Source of the DNA: Candidatus Pelagibacter sp.
GTDB taxonomy: Bacteria > Pseudomonadota > Alphaproteobacteria > Paracaedibacterales > CAIOTO01
Direction: 5' to 3'
DNA length: 64,000 bases
Assembly (NCBI GenBank): GCA_013823725.1
Contig: PNMQ01000002.1
Location: 211,823-275,822 of the forward strand
Shown: piece by piece, positions 40,287 to 49,921 of the stretch
How the letters are laid out: each line of letters starts with the position of its first letter
Position numbering within the stretch: position 1 is the stretch's first letter
Program-made: the position numbers and the translations under genes
The notes under the pieces: generated by a model
The model's input: the letters and a program-made list of their open reading frames with translations, nothing else
Databases searched by the model: none
Told to the model about the DNA's origin: nothing

Positions 40287-41372
40287 ATGAAAGTAAACAA
40301 AAAGAAAATCCTCATTGTCAGTGGTGGAACTGGAGGACATATTTTCCCAGCAGTCGCACTGGCTGATGAATTTAAAAAACAATCGATACCTTATGGCTTT
40401 GCAACAGACCAAAGAGGTTTGGAATTTCTTAATAAAACTGAACACAAAACCGATATTATTTCTAACATCAAAAGAATATCTAACCGCTTTGGAAAAATGA
40501 TTTATCCCATAAGTATGGGACTGGAATTATTGAGATGCTTGATCAAACTTATTCTAGATAGACCCCGTGCTGTGATTGGTTTTGGAGGATACCCCTCTGT
40601 TCCTTGTGTTTTGGCAGCTCAAATTTTACGAATTCCTACCCTAATTCATGAAGGAAATGCCCTACTGGGAAAAGCCAATAGATTTTTAGCTCGATCAGCA
40701 CAAACCATATGCTTATCTTTTGAAACAACAAAATATGCCGATAAATGGAAACATAAAACACAGTATACAGGCATGATGGTTAGATCCAGTGTGATTGAAT
40801 TAGAAAACTTTAATAAGTCTTCACAAGACAAATTAAACATTGTCGTCATTGGAGGAAGCCAAGGCGCTAAAATTTTTGGAGAAATTATTCCAAAAGCACT
40901 TGGTTTACTGGATCCTCAAATTCAAAGCAAAATACATATTTTTCATCAGGCCAGGAAAGACCAAATTCAAGAAATAACAGCCTTTTATAAAAACTTACAA
41001 TGCAGCGCTGTAGTTTTGCCTTTTTTAAATCCCATTGCAGACTATTACAAAAAAGCAGATATCATTATTTCGCGTGCAGGCGCATCTACCATTGCCGAAC
41101 TTTGCATAGCCAAACTTCCAGCTATTTTAATACCTTTTGCAGCTTCTGAAGAAGGGGATCAAACCATGAATGCACATCAATTATCTTTAAACGATGCGGC
41201 TTGGGTATTTTCTGAATATGAAATTACACCTGAAAAAATTGCTCATATTCTTCAAACAGTCATAGAAGACCCCCACTCTCTAAATGATAAACGAGAAAAG
41301 CTACACCTATTATCGAAACCTTTTGCCACGCAAGATGTTATGAATATCATATGGGAAAGCATTAAAAAATAA
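40287..41372 (+). CDS. murG: MurG lipid II synthase GlcNAc transferase (ATG 40287 preferred to 40263)
   Basis: VSGGTGGHIFPAVALA, GFGGYPSVPCVLAA, HEGNALLGKANRFLA, ISRAGASTIAELCIAKLPAILIPF. Confidence 0.95.
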   Translation: MKVNKKKILIVSGGTGGHIFPAVALADEFKKQSIPYGFATDQRGLEFLNKTEHKTDIISNIKRISNRFGKMIYPISMGLELLRCLIKLILDRPRAVIGFGGYPSVPCVLAAQILRIPTLIHEGNALLGKANRFLARSAQTICLSFETTKYADKWKHKTQYTGMMVRSSVIELENFNKSSQDKLNIVVIGGSQGAKIFGEIIPKALGLLDPQIQSKIHIFHQARKDQIQEITAFYKNLQCSAVVLPFLNPIADYYKKADIIISRAGASTIAELCIAKLPAILIPFAASEEGDQTMNAHQLSLNDAAWVFSEYEITPEKIAHILQTVIEDPHSLNDKREKLHLLSKPFATQDVMNIIWESIKK

Positions 41373-41441
41373 ATATTTGTTGCAATAATGATCAATATTA
41401 CATACAATTAAATTGTATAATACAATAAATAATACTTTGAG

Positions 41442-41654
41442 ATGATTAAGAAATCATTTGTTATCATGGGGCACCCAACATCAATTCGATTGGAAGAAGC
41501 ATTTTGGCATGAACTACAACTCATAGCTCAATCTCAAGGGATTTCATTAAAATGCCTTATAGAACAACAAGATAATTTTAGAGATTCTACTAATTTTGCT
41601 AGTTATTTAAGAACCTTTGTCCTTCAAAAGCTAAATTCGCGAATGATAAAATAA
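41442..41654 (+). CDS. ribbon-helix-helix domain protein (RHH_4-like)
   Basis: HPTSIRLEEAFWHELQLIAQSQGISLKCLIEQ...NFASYLRTFVLQKL. Confidence 0.8.
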   Translation: MIKKSFVIMGHPTSIRLEEAFWHELQLIAQSQGISLKCLIEQQDNFRDSTNFASYLRTFVLQKLNSRMIK

Positions 41655-42658
41655 TGCAACCTTCATTAAATATTGGGTTTATAGAAATTTCTGCACCATC
41701 TTCTCTAAAGCGTGATGCAGTCAAAACATTGCTATTAAAACTCGGTTTTAATCTGGTTGGACATCATAAATTACATGCTGTTGAATTATATAAAAATGTG
41801 ACATCTTACATTGCTTTAAATTATGAACAAAAAGGAAGAGGCAACTGTCGTGAAGGTTCTTATGTGCAGATGCATGGACTCTGCATTTCTGGATTATGTC
41901 TTCTTACAGATCGAGTAGCACAGTTGATTCATAAGATTTCGAACTGCGGAGGTCAACTGTATAAGTACCATACTCCCTTTAATTTACAATCATTTATGGG
42001 GCTAGGAGATTCTCTTTTGCACATATTGGATACGTCTAAATGGAAGGAATTCCTTGTACGTCATTTTGATATTATTGAAAAAAAGGAAAACACGCTTAAA
42101 ATTATAAACTCTATAAGTTTTGATCATTTACAAATTTCTATTTTTAAAGCTCATGAATTACATACTTTAAAAATCCTTTGTGAAGGTTTAGGTCTCATAA
42201 AAACAAGCACTAATGCCCTACATCTTAATAATCATGTCATCCATTCTGTAGAGTCGCATTGTAAAAATATATTATTCAGAGTCCAAGTTTTATCTAATAA
42301 TCTTGCAGGTAATAATAATTATCTTAAACAGCACCAAGATTCAGGCATTTCAATGATTGGCCTTCAAGTGAATAATTTTGAAAGTGGCATTCCACAAGAA
42401 ATTAAAAATAAAATGAAATTCGCACAAAGATCACCACAATACTACATTGAAGCCTCTGATCTATTTCAGCAAACATGTATTAATTTTTTTAAACTAAGCA
42501 AACAAAGCCTTGGAATTGATGGCTATGTTGACATTGCCCATTATGCTTATTTTACAACAGTTGTAGAGGAGAGCTTGATCTCTCCTCTACAGTTTATTTT
42601 AGTTCAAAGACCTAAAGGCTCTGAAAAGTTCGTAGGAAATTTTGAATACTTTACTTAA
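41654..42658 (+). CDS. 4-hydroxyphenylpyruvate dioxygenase-like VOC protein, apparently lacking catalytic ligands
   Basis: N-term GFIEISAP...[18 protein letters not shown]-term [10 protein letters not shown]...LGIDGYVD...[20 protein letters not shown] parallels the HPPD C-terminal signature; start overlaps the RHH stop. Confidence 0.65.
   Translation: MQPSLNIGFIEISAPSSLKRDAVKTLLLKLGFNLVGHHKLHAVELYKNVTSYIALNYEQKGRGNCREGSYVQMHGLCISGLCLLTDRVAQLIHKISNCGGQLYKYHTPFNLQSFMGLGDSLLHILDTSKWKEFLVRHFDIIEKKENTLKIINSISFDHLQISIFKAHELHTLKILCEGLGLIKTSTNALHLNNHVIHSVESHCKNILFRVQVLSNNLAGNNNYLKQHQDSGISMIGLQVNNFESGIPQEIKNKMKFAQRSPQYYIEASDLFQQTCINFFKLSKQSLGIDGYVDIAHYAYFTTVVEESLISPLQFILVQRPKGSEKFVGNFEYFT
42563..42590. 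terminator. strong hairpin inside the 3' end of the HPPD-like CDS, facing convergent clpP
   Basis: gtagaggagag-cttgat-ctctcctctac perfect 11-bp stem (12 with flanking T-A), followed on + by agtttatttt. Confidence 0.6.
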
Positions 42659-43329
42659 GCTTCCGAAGGTTGATCACCACTTAAAGTAATAGCTGTGTCT
42701 TCTCGTTTTTCGACAACATGATCAACTAAACCAAATACTTTGGCTTCATCCGCAGACATAAAACTGTCTCTTTCCATTGCAGATTCAATTCTTGATAAAG
42801 GTTGACCTGTACATTCTACATAAATTTCATTTAAGCGTGCGCGTAATTTTAAAATTTCACGAGCTTGAATTTCAATATCTGTTGCTTGACCCTGGGCACC
42901 ACCTGATGGCTGATGAACCATAATGCGTGAATTTTTCAAAGCATATCGTTTTCCTTTAGTTCCTGCTGTTAAAAGCAAAGAACCCATAGAACACGCTTGG
43001 CCCATGCACAATGTAGCAACATCACAACGAATATACTTCATTGTATCAAAAATAGACATTCCCGATGTCACCACACCACCTGGTGAGTTGATATACATAA
43101 AGATATCTTTTTTGGGATTTTCAGCTTCTAAAAATAATAGCTGAGCACATATAGTTGCAGCCATCTCGTCATACACTTGACCTGTCAGAAAAATAATTCT
43201 TTCTTTGAGTAATCGTGAATAAATATCGTAAGAACGTTCTCCGCGACCCGATTGTTCAACAACGTAAGGAATAAGTGTCAATTTTTTTTCTCCATTTATC
43301 ATTTGCATATCAATACTATGATACATCAA
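42655..43329 (-). CDS. clpP: ATP-dependent Clp protease proteolytic subunit
   Basis: [57 protein letters not shown]. Confidence 0.97.
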   Translation of the reverse strand: MMYHSIDMQMINGEKKLTLIPYVVEQSGRGERSYDIYSRLLKERIIFLTGQVYDEMAATICAQLLFLEAENPKKDIFMYINSPGGVVTSGMSIFDTMKYIRCDVATLCMGQACSMGSLLLTAGTKGKRYALKNSRIMVHQPSGGAQGQATDIEIQAREILKLRARLNEIYVECTGQPLSRIESAMERDSFMSADEAKVFGLVDHVVEKREDTAITLSGDQPSEA

Positions 43330-43453
43330 ATTTAAAATTTATTTAACCAAAAGAGAAAGATTGAAGCTCTTTTATAGTGAGCTATATCAAAAAATCTATG
43401 ATACAAAATGGCACTTCACTATTTGTCTCTAATAGTTCAAAAAGCACAGCATT

Positions 43454-43942
43454 TTAAAATATAAATATCTCTTGTAAAAGGCTGTTTAATTTGGCCATGG
43501 TATTTTCATGCATAGGGCTTTCATCCTTTTGCCAGTAATCCCACCCGTAAAAAAGTAATATCAGCCATACCCAAGAAATACTTATAGGTATATGAACAGG
43601 TTTCATCAATTGTAGTTGCACTAGAAACGGGTAATCTTTGGAAATTTCATACAACAAATGCTGAGAATTAATCTTCACATAGTCTATTTCAATAGCTAAA
43701 TACTGCATAACTCTTTTTGGATAGTGCACTATATCACACCAATATTCCAGATTAAGAAATAAACGTTGTGCCATTATTTTTTGAAATTCCTGGTGATTTT
43801 TGAAAACCTCAAAATGTAGCATTAGACTTTCTAAAAATTTTTCTGAAACCTGATAATCTTTCAGCTGAAAAATATCCTGATACAATAATAATTCTAATTC
43901 GGATAAAAGAAAACGTAGACTTTTATGTTGCGAGGATTTCAA
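43454..43942 (-). CDS. hypothetical protein; C-terminus faintly COQ9/TetR-like
   Basis: ORF in apparent operon with 43961-46463; WVWLILLFYGWDYWQKDESPMHENTMAKLNSLLQEI. Confidence 0.45.
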   Translation of the reverse strand: MKSSQHKSLRFLLSELELLLYQDIFQLKDYQVSEKFLESLMLHFEVFKNHQEFQKIMAQRLFLNLEYWCDIVHYPKRVMQYLAIEIDYVKINSQHLLYEISKDYPFLVQLQLMKPVHIPISISWVWLILLFYGWDYWQKDESPMHENTMAKLNSLLQEIFIF

Positions 43943-43960
43943 AACCCAAATAAACCAATA

Positions 43961-45034
43961 TCAGCGACCTTTTTCTATCATATACTTTCCAACAGCTCTT
44001 GCAAGTGCTTCATACGACTTTGGTAAATCTATACCCTTTTTTATATAACTTTTTGCATATCTCTCTTGATGTACAGATACAATATACTGACGAGTTTCTT
44101 TGATAGGCAAATCTTTTAGGGTTTTTTTATGATTAAATAATTGAAGTGCCATTTCCATAACCTCCTCCCCTTGCTCGAAAGGAGATGCACCTATAGAAAG
44201 AGCTCCGCCATCTTCTGTTACAAATCCGTTCAGTCCCAATATCAAGTTTTGCGAATTTTCAAAAGCCCAATTCATAACTTTTTCAGGAGAAACTAGTTTA
44301 TCTGTTCCATCATTAAAAATTTTCCTGTAATTTGATAATAAAATCACATCAGCTATTTGTTCAGTTTTCTTTATAGCATTTTTCCATTCAGAAAAATTCT
44401 TAACTTCAATTGAAGGTAATAACTCTACCTGACCCCATTGTTTAAATTCCTTTAAACGTTGATTATCTAAAATGACTGTTTTGGATGTATCATGCACATG
44501 GACAACCCTTAACTTTTTATGTGGTGTAATTTTAGACTTAGCATAAGTTAAAAAATCTACAACTGCATCAATTGGAATACGTTCTAAATATCCCGTAACA
44601 TTATTGGCTGTTTTGTATCCATAATCTTCTATTTCAGAGTTAACGCCTGCAAATACTAACTTAATATCGGGGTGGTTTACATAATGCTTGCCAACATATT
44701 TTTGCGCATCGTCATCAATGGCAATAATCACGCTTGGCTTTAAAATGGATATTATTTCTTGCGTAATTTTTCCAGCCTTAATAATATCTTCTTGCTTAGG
44801 ATGGTTTTTAGTATCCATATAATGATACTTAACAACAATATAGGATTTTTGTTTTTCCAAAACTCTGTCTATACCTTTGTTTAAATCTTTTACCCAAGAA
44901 TAATCAGTATTATAACTGTGAATAACCAAAATAACTGATTTTTGCGAACAATACTGAATTACAAAACAAACTGCTGCTATAACAACTAGGAGTCTAAAAA
45001 ACTTCTCATTCAAGAATGACTTCATATTTTTCAT
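43961..45034 (-). CDS. ABC_sub_bind-like periplasmic substrate-binding protein
   Basis: N-terminal TM/signal, VILVIHSYNTDYSWVKDLNKGIDRVL typical of the ABC_sub_bind/HK sensor type. Confidence 0.65.
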   Translation of the reverse strand: MKNMKSFLNEKFFRLLVVIAAVCFVIQYCSQKSVILVIHSYNTDYSWVKDLNKGIDRVLEKQKSYIVVKYHYMDTKNHPKQEDIIKAGKITQEIISILKPSVIIAIDDDAQKYVGKHYVNHPDIKLVFAGVNSEIEDYGYKTANNVTGYLERIPIDAVVDFLTYAKSKITPHKKLRVVHVHDTSKTVILDNQRLKEFKQWGQVELLPSIEVKNFSEWKNAIKKTEQIADVILLSNYRKIFNDGTDKLVSPEKVMNWAFENSQNLILGLNGFVTEDGGALSIGASPFEQGEEVMEMALQLFNHKKTLKDLPIKETRQYIVSVHQERYAKSYIKKGIDLPKSYEALARAVGKYMIEKGR

Positions 45035-45056
45035 TTATTTTCATCCCCTATCAAGA

Positions 45057-46463
45057 TCATGTTACATAATCCCAATAAAATACTGAGGCCAAAACCGCCA
45101 AAACTCTAAAGATATTGATACATCTTTGGAATTTCAAAAATATTTTTTCATCATAAATAATTTCATCCTGCTCTAATTGCATCTTATAAAACGTGTATAT
45201 GTATGATTGATAGGGGAAAAACCAAGCATCTGTAATTGTCAAAATAACAAAGGCTATAGACCAAGCACTCACCTGAAATGGAATATGCAATGGCAATAAA
45301 ATGGGTAAAAGCATAGACACTGTAGCTGTTATAGGAAGAAACAATCGAACGATAAAAGTTGTAATGATGACAAAAATATACAAAATATATTTAGAATGGC
45401 TGATATCTAGTAAAAACAAAGCTATTGGTTGAGAAACAAATTTATCAATTTCAAAATAGATAATCAGTTTAGATATACTGACTGCTGAACCAATAAGAAA
45501 AATAATGGTCCAATTTATTTTTCTCATAATTGTTTTAGCATCTACTACTTCTAAAATCATAATAATGCAAGTTAACGTCAGCGCTATAAATGTTGGTGAT
45601 ATACGATGAATCGGATAAGTCAACATTCCCATAACCAAAACAGCGATAGATCCTAAAGAAAAAATTTCGCCCAAAGATAATGTCCCCATGGCTTCTAATT
45701 CTTCTTGAATCACTTCTGGATGAGTATCAATGAGAAACTGATTTCTAAAAATGAATTTGTGAACAATAATATAGCCAATAATTAAGACGATTAAAGCTAT
45801 GAATGATGCCTTCAGCCAACCTTCTATACCAAATCTAATTTCTTCTTGAACCGTAATAAATTGATTAACCATAAAATTCATGAGAGACGCGCTAATGAAA
45901 CACGTTCCTAAAATTGATGATCCTTGAAATGAACTGATCACTAATCGATTATGCTGAGACCTCATTTTAGGAAGTCCCCAAAACATAGATAGTTTTTTAA
46001 TCAAATTTGCAGCTAATTCCATGCGGGTAATATTGGCTGGCAGTAAAGGTGTTGCGACAGTGAACAAAATAAAGCAGCACTTATCATACATTTGTGGATT
46101 GTGCCTTGTCATCGATAGGATATAAAAAATAACCCTCAAAATAATGCCAGAATTTGTGATAATTGTCGTAATAATCATTAACCCGATGATCATCATGAAG
46201 GCTTCCGAAGCATATCCTGACAAAATCACTTTTGATGGGGCAAGATCGAAGACAGCTACACCACACAATACAAACAATGCAGGAACAAATTCTACAAACC
46301 AGTTTAAAGACCACATTAAAGATGCTGTCATCATTAACGCTATAAAAAGTGATAATTTTTCGTCTAAAACGCCATTAAAGGATTGATAAGAAAAAATAGG
46401 AACTAGTGCAATGAAACACCATCCTAATGAATTTATTAAACTTTTTTTATCTTGTCTTTTCAA
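45057..46463 (-). CDS. SLC13/DASS-like anion transporter permease
   Basis: about 12 hydrophobic segments; SGYASEAFMMIIGLMIITTIITNSG and TATVSMLLPILLPL consistent with the DASS family. Confidence 0.65.
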   Translation of the reverse strand: MKRQDKKSLINSLGWCFIALVPIFSYQSFNGVLDEKLSLFIALMMTASLMWSLNWFVEFVPALFVLCGVAVFDLAPSKVILSGYASEAFMMIIGLMIITTIITNSGIILRVIFYILSMTRHNPQMYDKCCFILFTVATPLLPANITRMELAANLIKKLSMFWGLPKMRSQHNRLVISSFQGSSILGTCFISASLMNFMVNQFITVQEEIRFGIEGWLKASFIALIVLIIGYIIVHKFIFRNQFLIDTHPEVIQEELEAMGTLSLGEIFSLGSIAVLVMGMLTYPIHRISPTFIALTLTCIIMILEVVDAKTIMRKINWTIIFLIGSAVSISKLIIYFEIDKFVSQPIALFLLDISHSKYILYIFVIITTFIVRLFLPITATVSMLLPILLPLHIPFQVSAWSIAFVILTITDAWFFPYQSYIYTFYKMQLEQDEIIYDEKIFLKFQRCINIFRVLAVLASVFYWDYVT

Positions 46464-46596
46464 TTTCAGATAAATTTCACGAATCTGTATCTATGTTGCA
46501 GAAAAATAATTAATTTTTTGTGAAAATTTTCAAGATCTTAGTATTTTATAAACACTAATACAATAGTATTTCCATGAAATAAGAAAGCTAAGAAAT

Positions 46597-47460
46597 ATGA
46601 AAAATAACAGATTAACAGAACTTGAACTTATCCTTGAATCTTTTGATGTATTTATATTTGATATATGGGGTGTTATTCACAATGGCAAAAAAGTATATCG
46701 AGGAATAATTGATAAATTTAAGCTTCTTAAAAAGCATAATAAAACCATTATTATTGCTTCAAATTCTCCAAGACCCTCCAGCACCATTAAAAAAGTGCTT
46801 GAATCAAAAGGTTTAGATTCATCTTTGTATGACTATCTCATAACGTCTGGCGAAGTTTTTTTACACGATATTAACCTTAATAAATGTCCATATATAGACA
46901 TTAGGAGAAAACCTAAAGCATTACTCGTGGATGAAAATATTGATGATGTGAATGATGAACTTGTTCTTCTCATTCATGAAAAATTTCATATTGTTGAACA
47001 AATTGAAGAAGCAGATGTATTAATTGCTCTAACTATCACCAAAAATAAAAAAATCTTTGAAGAAAAATATACCCATATTACAGACTGTGCACTACATAAA
47101 AATATCCCCTTCTATTGCGTCAACGCTGATATTGTCGTATATGAGAAAGAAGAACCTATTATTAGACCAGGTTATTGGGCAGGTATTTATAATCAACTTG
47201 GTGGACATGTCATTTATTACGGAAAACCTCACCATAAAATTTATGAGTATATTTTTGAACTTATTTCGGCACATAAAGATAGAATCTTAATGATTGGTGA
47301 CAGTTTAGATACGGACATTTTAGGTGCTCATAAAATGGAAATTCAAAGTGCACTTGTTCTAAATAAGCAAGAAAAAATACCATTTTATGCACCTTTTACC
47401 AACAGAGTCCTAACCAATGCAGCTCAACCCAATTTTTTCTTTCCAAATTGGGAATCTTAA
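46597..47460 (+). CDS. HAD-superfamily IIA hydrolase
   Basis: FDVFIFDIWGVIHNGKKVYRG, NSPRPSSTIKKVLESKGL, GKPHHKIYEYIFE, ILMIGDSLDTDILGAHKM. Confidence 0.88.
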   Translation: MKNNRLTELELILESFDVFIFDIWGVIHNGKKVYRGIIDKFKLLKKHNKTIIIASNSPRPSSTIKKVLESKGLDSSLYDYLITSGEVFLHDINLNKCPYIDIRRKPKALLVDENIDDVNDELVLLIHEKFHIVEQIEEADVLIALTITKNKKIFEEKYTHITDCALHKNIPFYCVNADIVVYEKEEPIIRPGYWAGIYNQLGGHVIYYGKPHHKIYEYIFELISAHKDRILMIGDSLDTDILGAHKMEIQSALVLNKQEKIPFYAPFTNRVLTNAAQPNFFFPNWES

Positions 47461-47628
47461 TCTTTAAATTTCAGAATTCAAAAATATAAATCTAATAGAC
47501 TTATAATTAAATTAATTTTATCCATTTACATAAAGCGTTTGTTGAAAAAAAAAATATTTATGTTAAACTTTAATAAGCACTTTTCCCAAATAGCTTATTA
47601 TTAAAAAATATTCTTTTTATCATTTAAA

Positions 47629-48915
47629 ATGTTTCATCAAATAAAAAAATCATCAATATTTACGCAAAATAGCAATCTTAACGCCATCATTTTTTCAAAT
47701 TTTTTAAGCGGCATTGCAAGCGTAATGATATTTTCTGTTCTATCGTTGTATATGCACGAAGAGCTTAAACTGTCTTATAAAGATATTGGTGCTATCGAAG
47801 GTGGGGTTATACTTTTTTCCTTTATCGCAAAAATCGTTTCTGGATATCTTAGCGATCGTTATAAAAAAAGAAAAATTTTCATTATACTAGGTATGATTTT
47901 AGGTATTATTATCAAACCCATTTTCATTTTTGCTCAAAGTTTTTTATCAATTTTTTTTGCAAAAGGTATTGATCGTCTTGCGAAAGGTATTCGTGCAGCA
48001 CCAACTGATGCTCTTATTGCAGACTCTGTTCATAAATCGCTCTACGAAAAAAGTTATGCGTTGCGCTGTGGATTATATGCTCTTGGGTTTACAATTGGAG
48101 GATTAACATCCAGTTATTTGATGAAAAAATATGACAATAATTACCAACTAGTTTTTGTAGTTTCATTAGTCCCTTCTTTAATGGCCACACTCATTTCTAT
48201 TGTTTTTATTGAAGACTGTTTTAAACATAATGAGCAAAAGGAAATCGAAAAAAAATCGCATCTAATGAGCCTCTATAATCAAAATATTTTTCACAGCATT
48301 AAACAAAGAACAAAAGAGCTACCACAAACATTTTGGCATTTAATGGTCATTACATTCATTTTAATGCTAGGTAGATTCAGTGAAGCGTTTATCCATTTTA
48401 GAGGCAGAGATTATGGAATAGCTATATCTTCGATTCCACTAATGATGATTTTGTATAACTTATCAGAGTCATGCAGTGCTTTATGGATGAGCTCTCAATC
48501 AAAAAATGAATATGATAAATACCATTTGTTAAAGGGTATTTTGTTTTTAAGCTTTGCTAATTTTATGCTACTTCCTTTTTCTTATTCATACAGTGTTTTA
48601 ATTTCTATATGCTGTGCGGGTATACACATGGGGGTCACCCAAAGCCTTATAGGTGCAATGATTGCAAGAGATGCGCCTGCACATCTTAGAGGGACAGCTT
48701 TTTCTGTATTTTATCTAGTGTCAGGCATAGCTGTGCCACTAGGCAATTATTTTGCAGGCTCTTGCGCACAATGGTCGCAGAAAAATGGATTAGGCACTTC
48801 AGGAGCCTTTATGTGGGGACTCATCGCAACAATTGCAGCTGCGTTCATGTGCTATATCTATAACCAAAAAGAAAAAAAAGAAAAATCCCACAAATCATCT
48901 CACTTCTTTTCATAA
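47629..48915 (+). CDS. MFS transporter
   Basis: 12-TM pattern, SGYLSDRYKKRKIFIILG MFS loop motif. Confidence 0.85.
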   Translation: MFHQIKKSSIFTQNSNLNAIIFSNFLSGIASVMIFSVLSLYMHEELKLSYKDIGAIEGGVILFSFIAKIVSGYLSDRYKKRKIFIILGMILGIIIKPIFIFAQSFLSIFFAKGIDRLAKGIRAAPTDALIADSVHKSLYEKSYALRCGLYALGFTIGGLTSSYLMKKYDNNYQLVFVVSLVPSLMATLISIVFIEDCFKHNEQKEIEKKSHLMSLYNQNIFHSIKQRTKELPQTFWHLMVITFILMLGRFSEAFIHFRGRDYGIAISSIPLMMILYNLSESCSALWMSSQSKNEYDKYHLLKGILFLSFANFMLLPFSYSYSVLISICCAGIHMGVTQSLIGAMIARDAPAHLRGTAFSVFYLVSGIAVPLGNYFAGSCAQWSQKNGLGTSGAFMWGLIATIAAAFMCYIYNQKEKKEKSHKSSHFFS

Positions 48916-48960
48916 AATACCGTATGCTAAAAACATGACAGATACCTTAAAATTCAAATA

Positions 48961-49194
48961 ATGAACTCTTTTCCTTTTTCTATCGTTGAAACGATTGTAA
49001 TCTTATTTTGCTCTTGGTGGATGTTTTTCTTTTTAGTACTACCGTTTGGTATAAAAGCGGATGCCGATTTATCGGAAAAGGGGCATGATACAGGCGCCCC
49101 ACAAGTACACCATCTTAAAGCCAAATTTTGGATTAACAGCCTTGTTACTTTATTATTCTATATTTTGCTTTGTATATTTAAAATTTCATTTTAA
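48961..49194 (+). CDS. DUF1467-family small membrane protein
   Basis: FCSWWMFFFLVLPFGIKADAD...GHDTGAPQVHHLKAKFWIN typical alphaproteobacterial DUF1467. Confidence 0.8.
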   Translation: MNSFPFSIVETIVILFCSWWMFFFLVLPFGIKADADLSEKGHDTGAPQVHHLKAKFWINSLVTLLFYILLCIFKISF

Positions 49195-49271
49195 AAAAAT
49201 AAAGGAGTGTTAAGATTCTACCTTTATTCAAGATTAATTCATTTTGACCTCTAACAAAAAATATTTTAGAT

Positions 49272-49841
49272 CTAAAGTACTCCAAGATCTCTATCTTTTT
49301 TTTCATTCGTAGAAATACGATCTTGCCCCATAATCTTGTTCCCCTCATTCATTACATAAGGTTTATACGGTATATCGTAATGCAATCTATCAAATAAATC
49401 GTCTTTTTTAGAAGATAAAGTATATATTTCTTCCGAAAACCCAAATTCTTGAAGTTCTTTCAAATCCTCGTTTTCACCTAAATCGTCTATGTCGACCTGT
49501 AATGCTAATTCTTGTAATTCATCGTAAACATCTGAATATCCTTCAAATCGTTCGACATAAGCATAAGGTTCTTTAGCGTTCTCATTTCTATTTTCCCCTG
49601 AAATAGCAGCATCTATTTCATTTTGTTTTCGTGTTTCTCTTATCTTACTCATTAAAGATTGAAAAGTTACTTGCACTTGCCCTTGCACGGCATAAGCTTC
49701 TAAATTAACATCCCGAAAATTAACTAAAGCAGGACTTTCTTTTTTATTATCTTGATCTAAACTAGCAATTTCTTTTGGGTCTTCAGCGCTTTTAAAAAGA
49801 TTAAGATCAACACGAGAATAACTAACGATAGACCCAACCAT
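49272..49841 (-). CDS. hypothetical protein
   Basis: 189-aa ORF, acidic, no recognised domain or signal. Confidence 0.4.
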   Translation of the reverse strand: MVGSIVSYSRVDLNLFKSAEDPKEIASLDQDNKKESPALVNFRDVNLEAYAVQGQVQVTFQSLMSKIRETRKQNEIDAAISGENRNENAKEPYAYVERFEGYSDVYDELQELALQVDIDDLGENEDLKELQEFGFSEEIYTLSSKKDDLFDRLHYDIPYKPYVMNEGNKIMGQDRISTNEKKDRDLGVL

Positions 49842-49921
49842 ATTTTTCCCTTAAAAATAATAAGTTAATATTAACAATACATTAAAATTAAATTATTGTC
49901 AAGTAAATAATTAATAAAAAA

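Noticed and set aside
40263-41372. murG outside the dcw cluster as a novelty
   Set aside because: Scattered dcw genes are common in reduced alphaproteobacterial genomes
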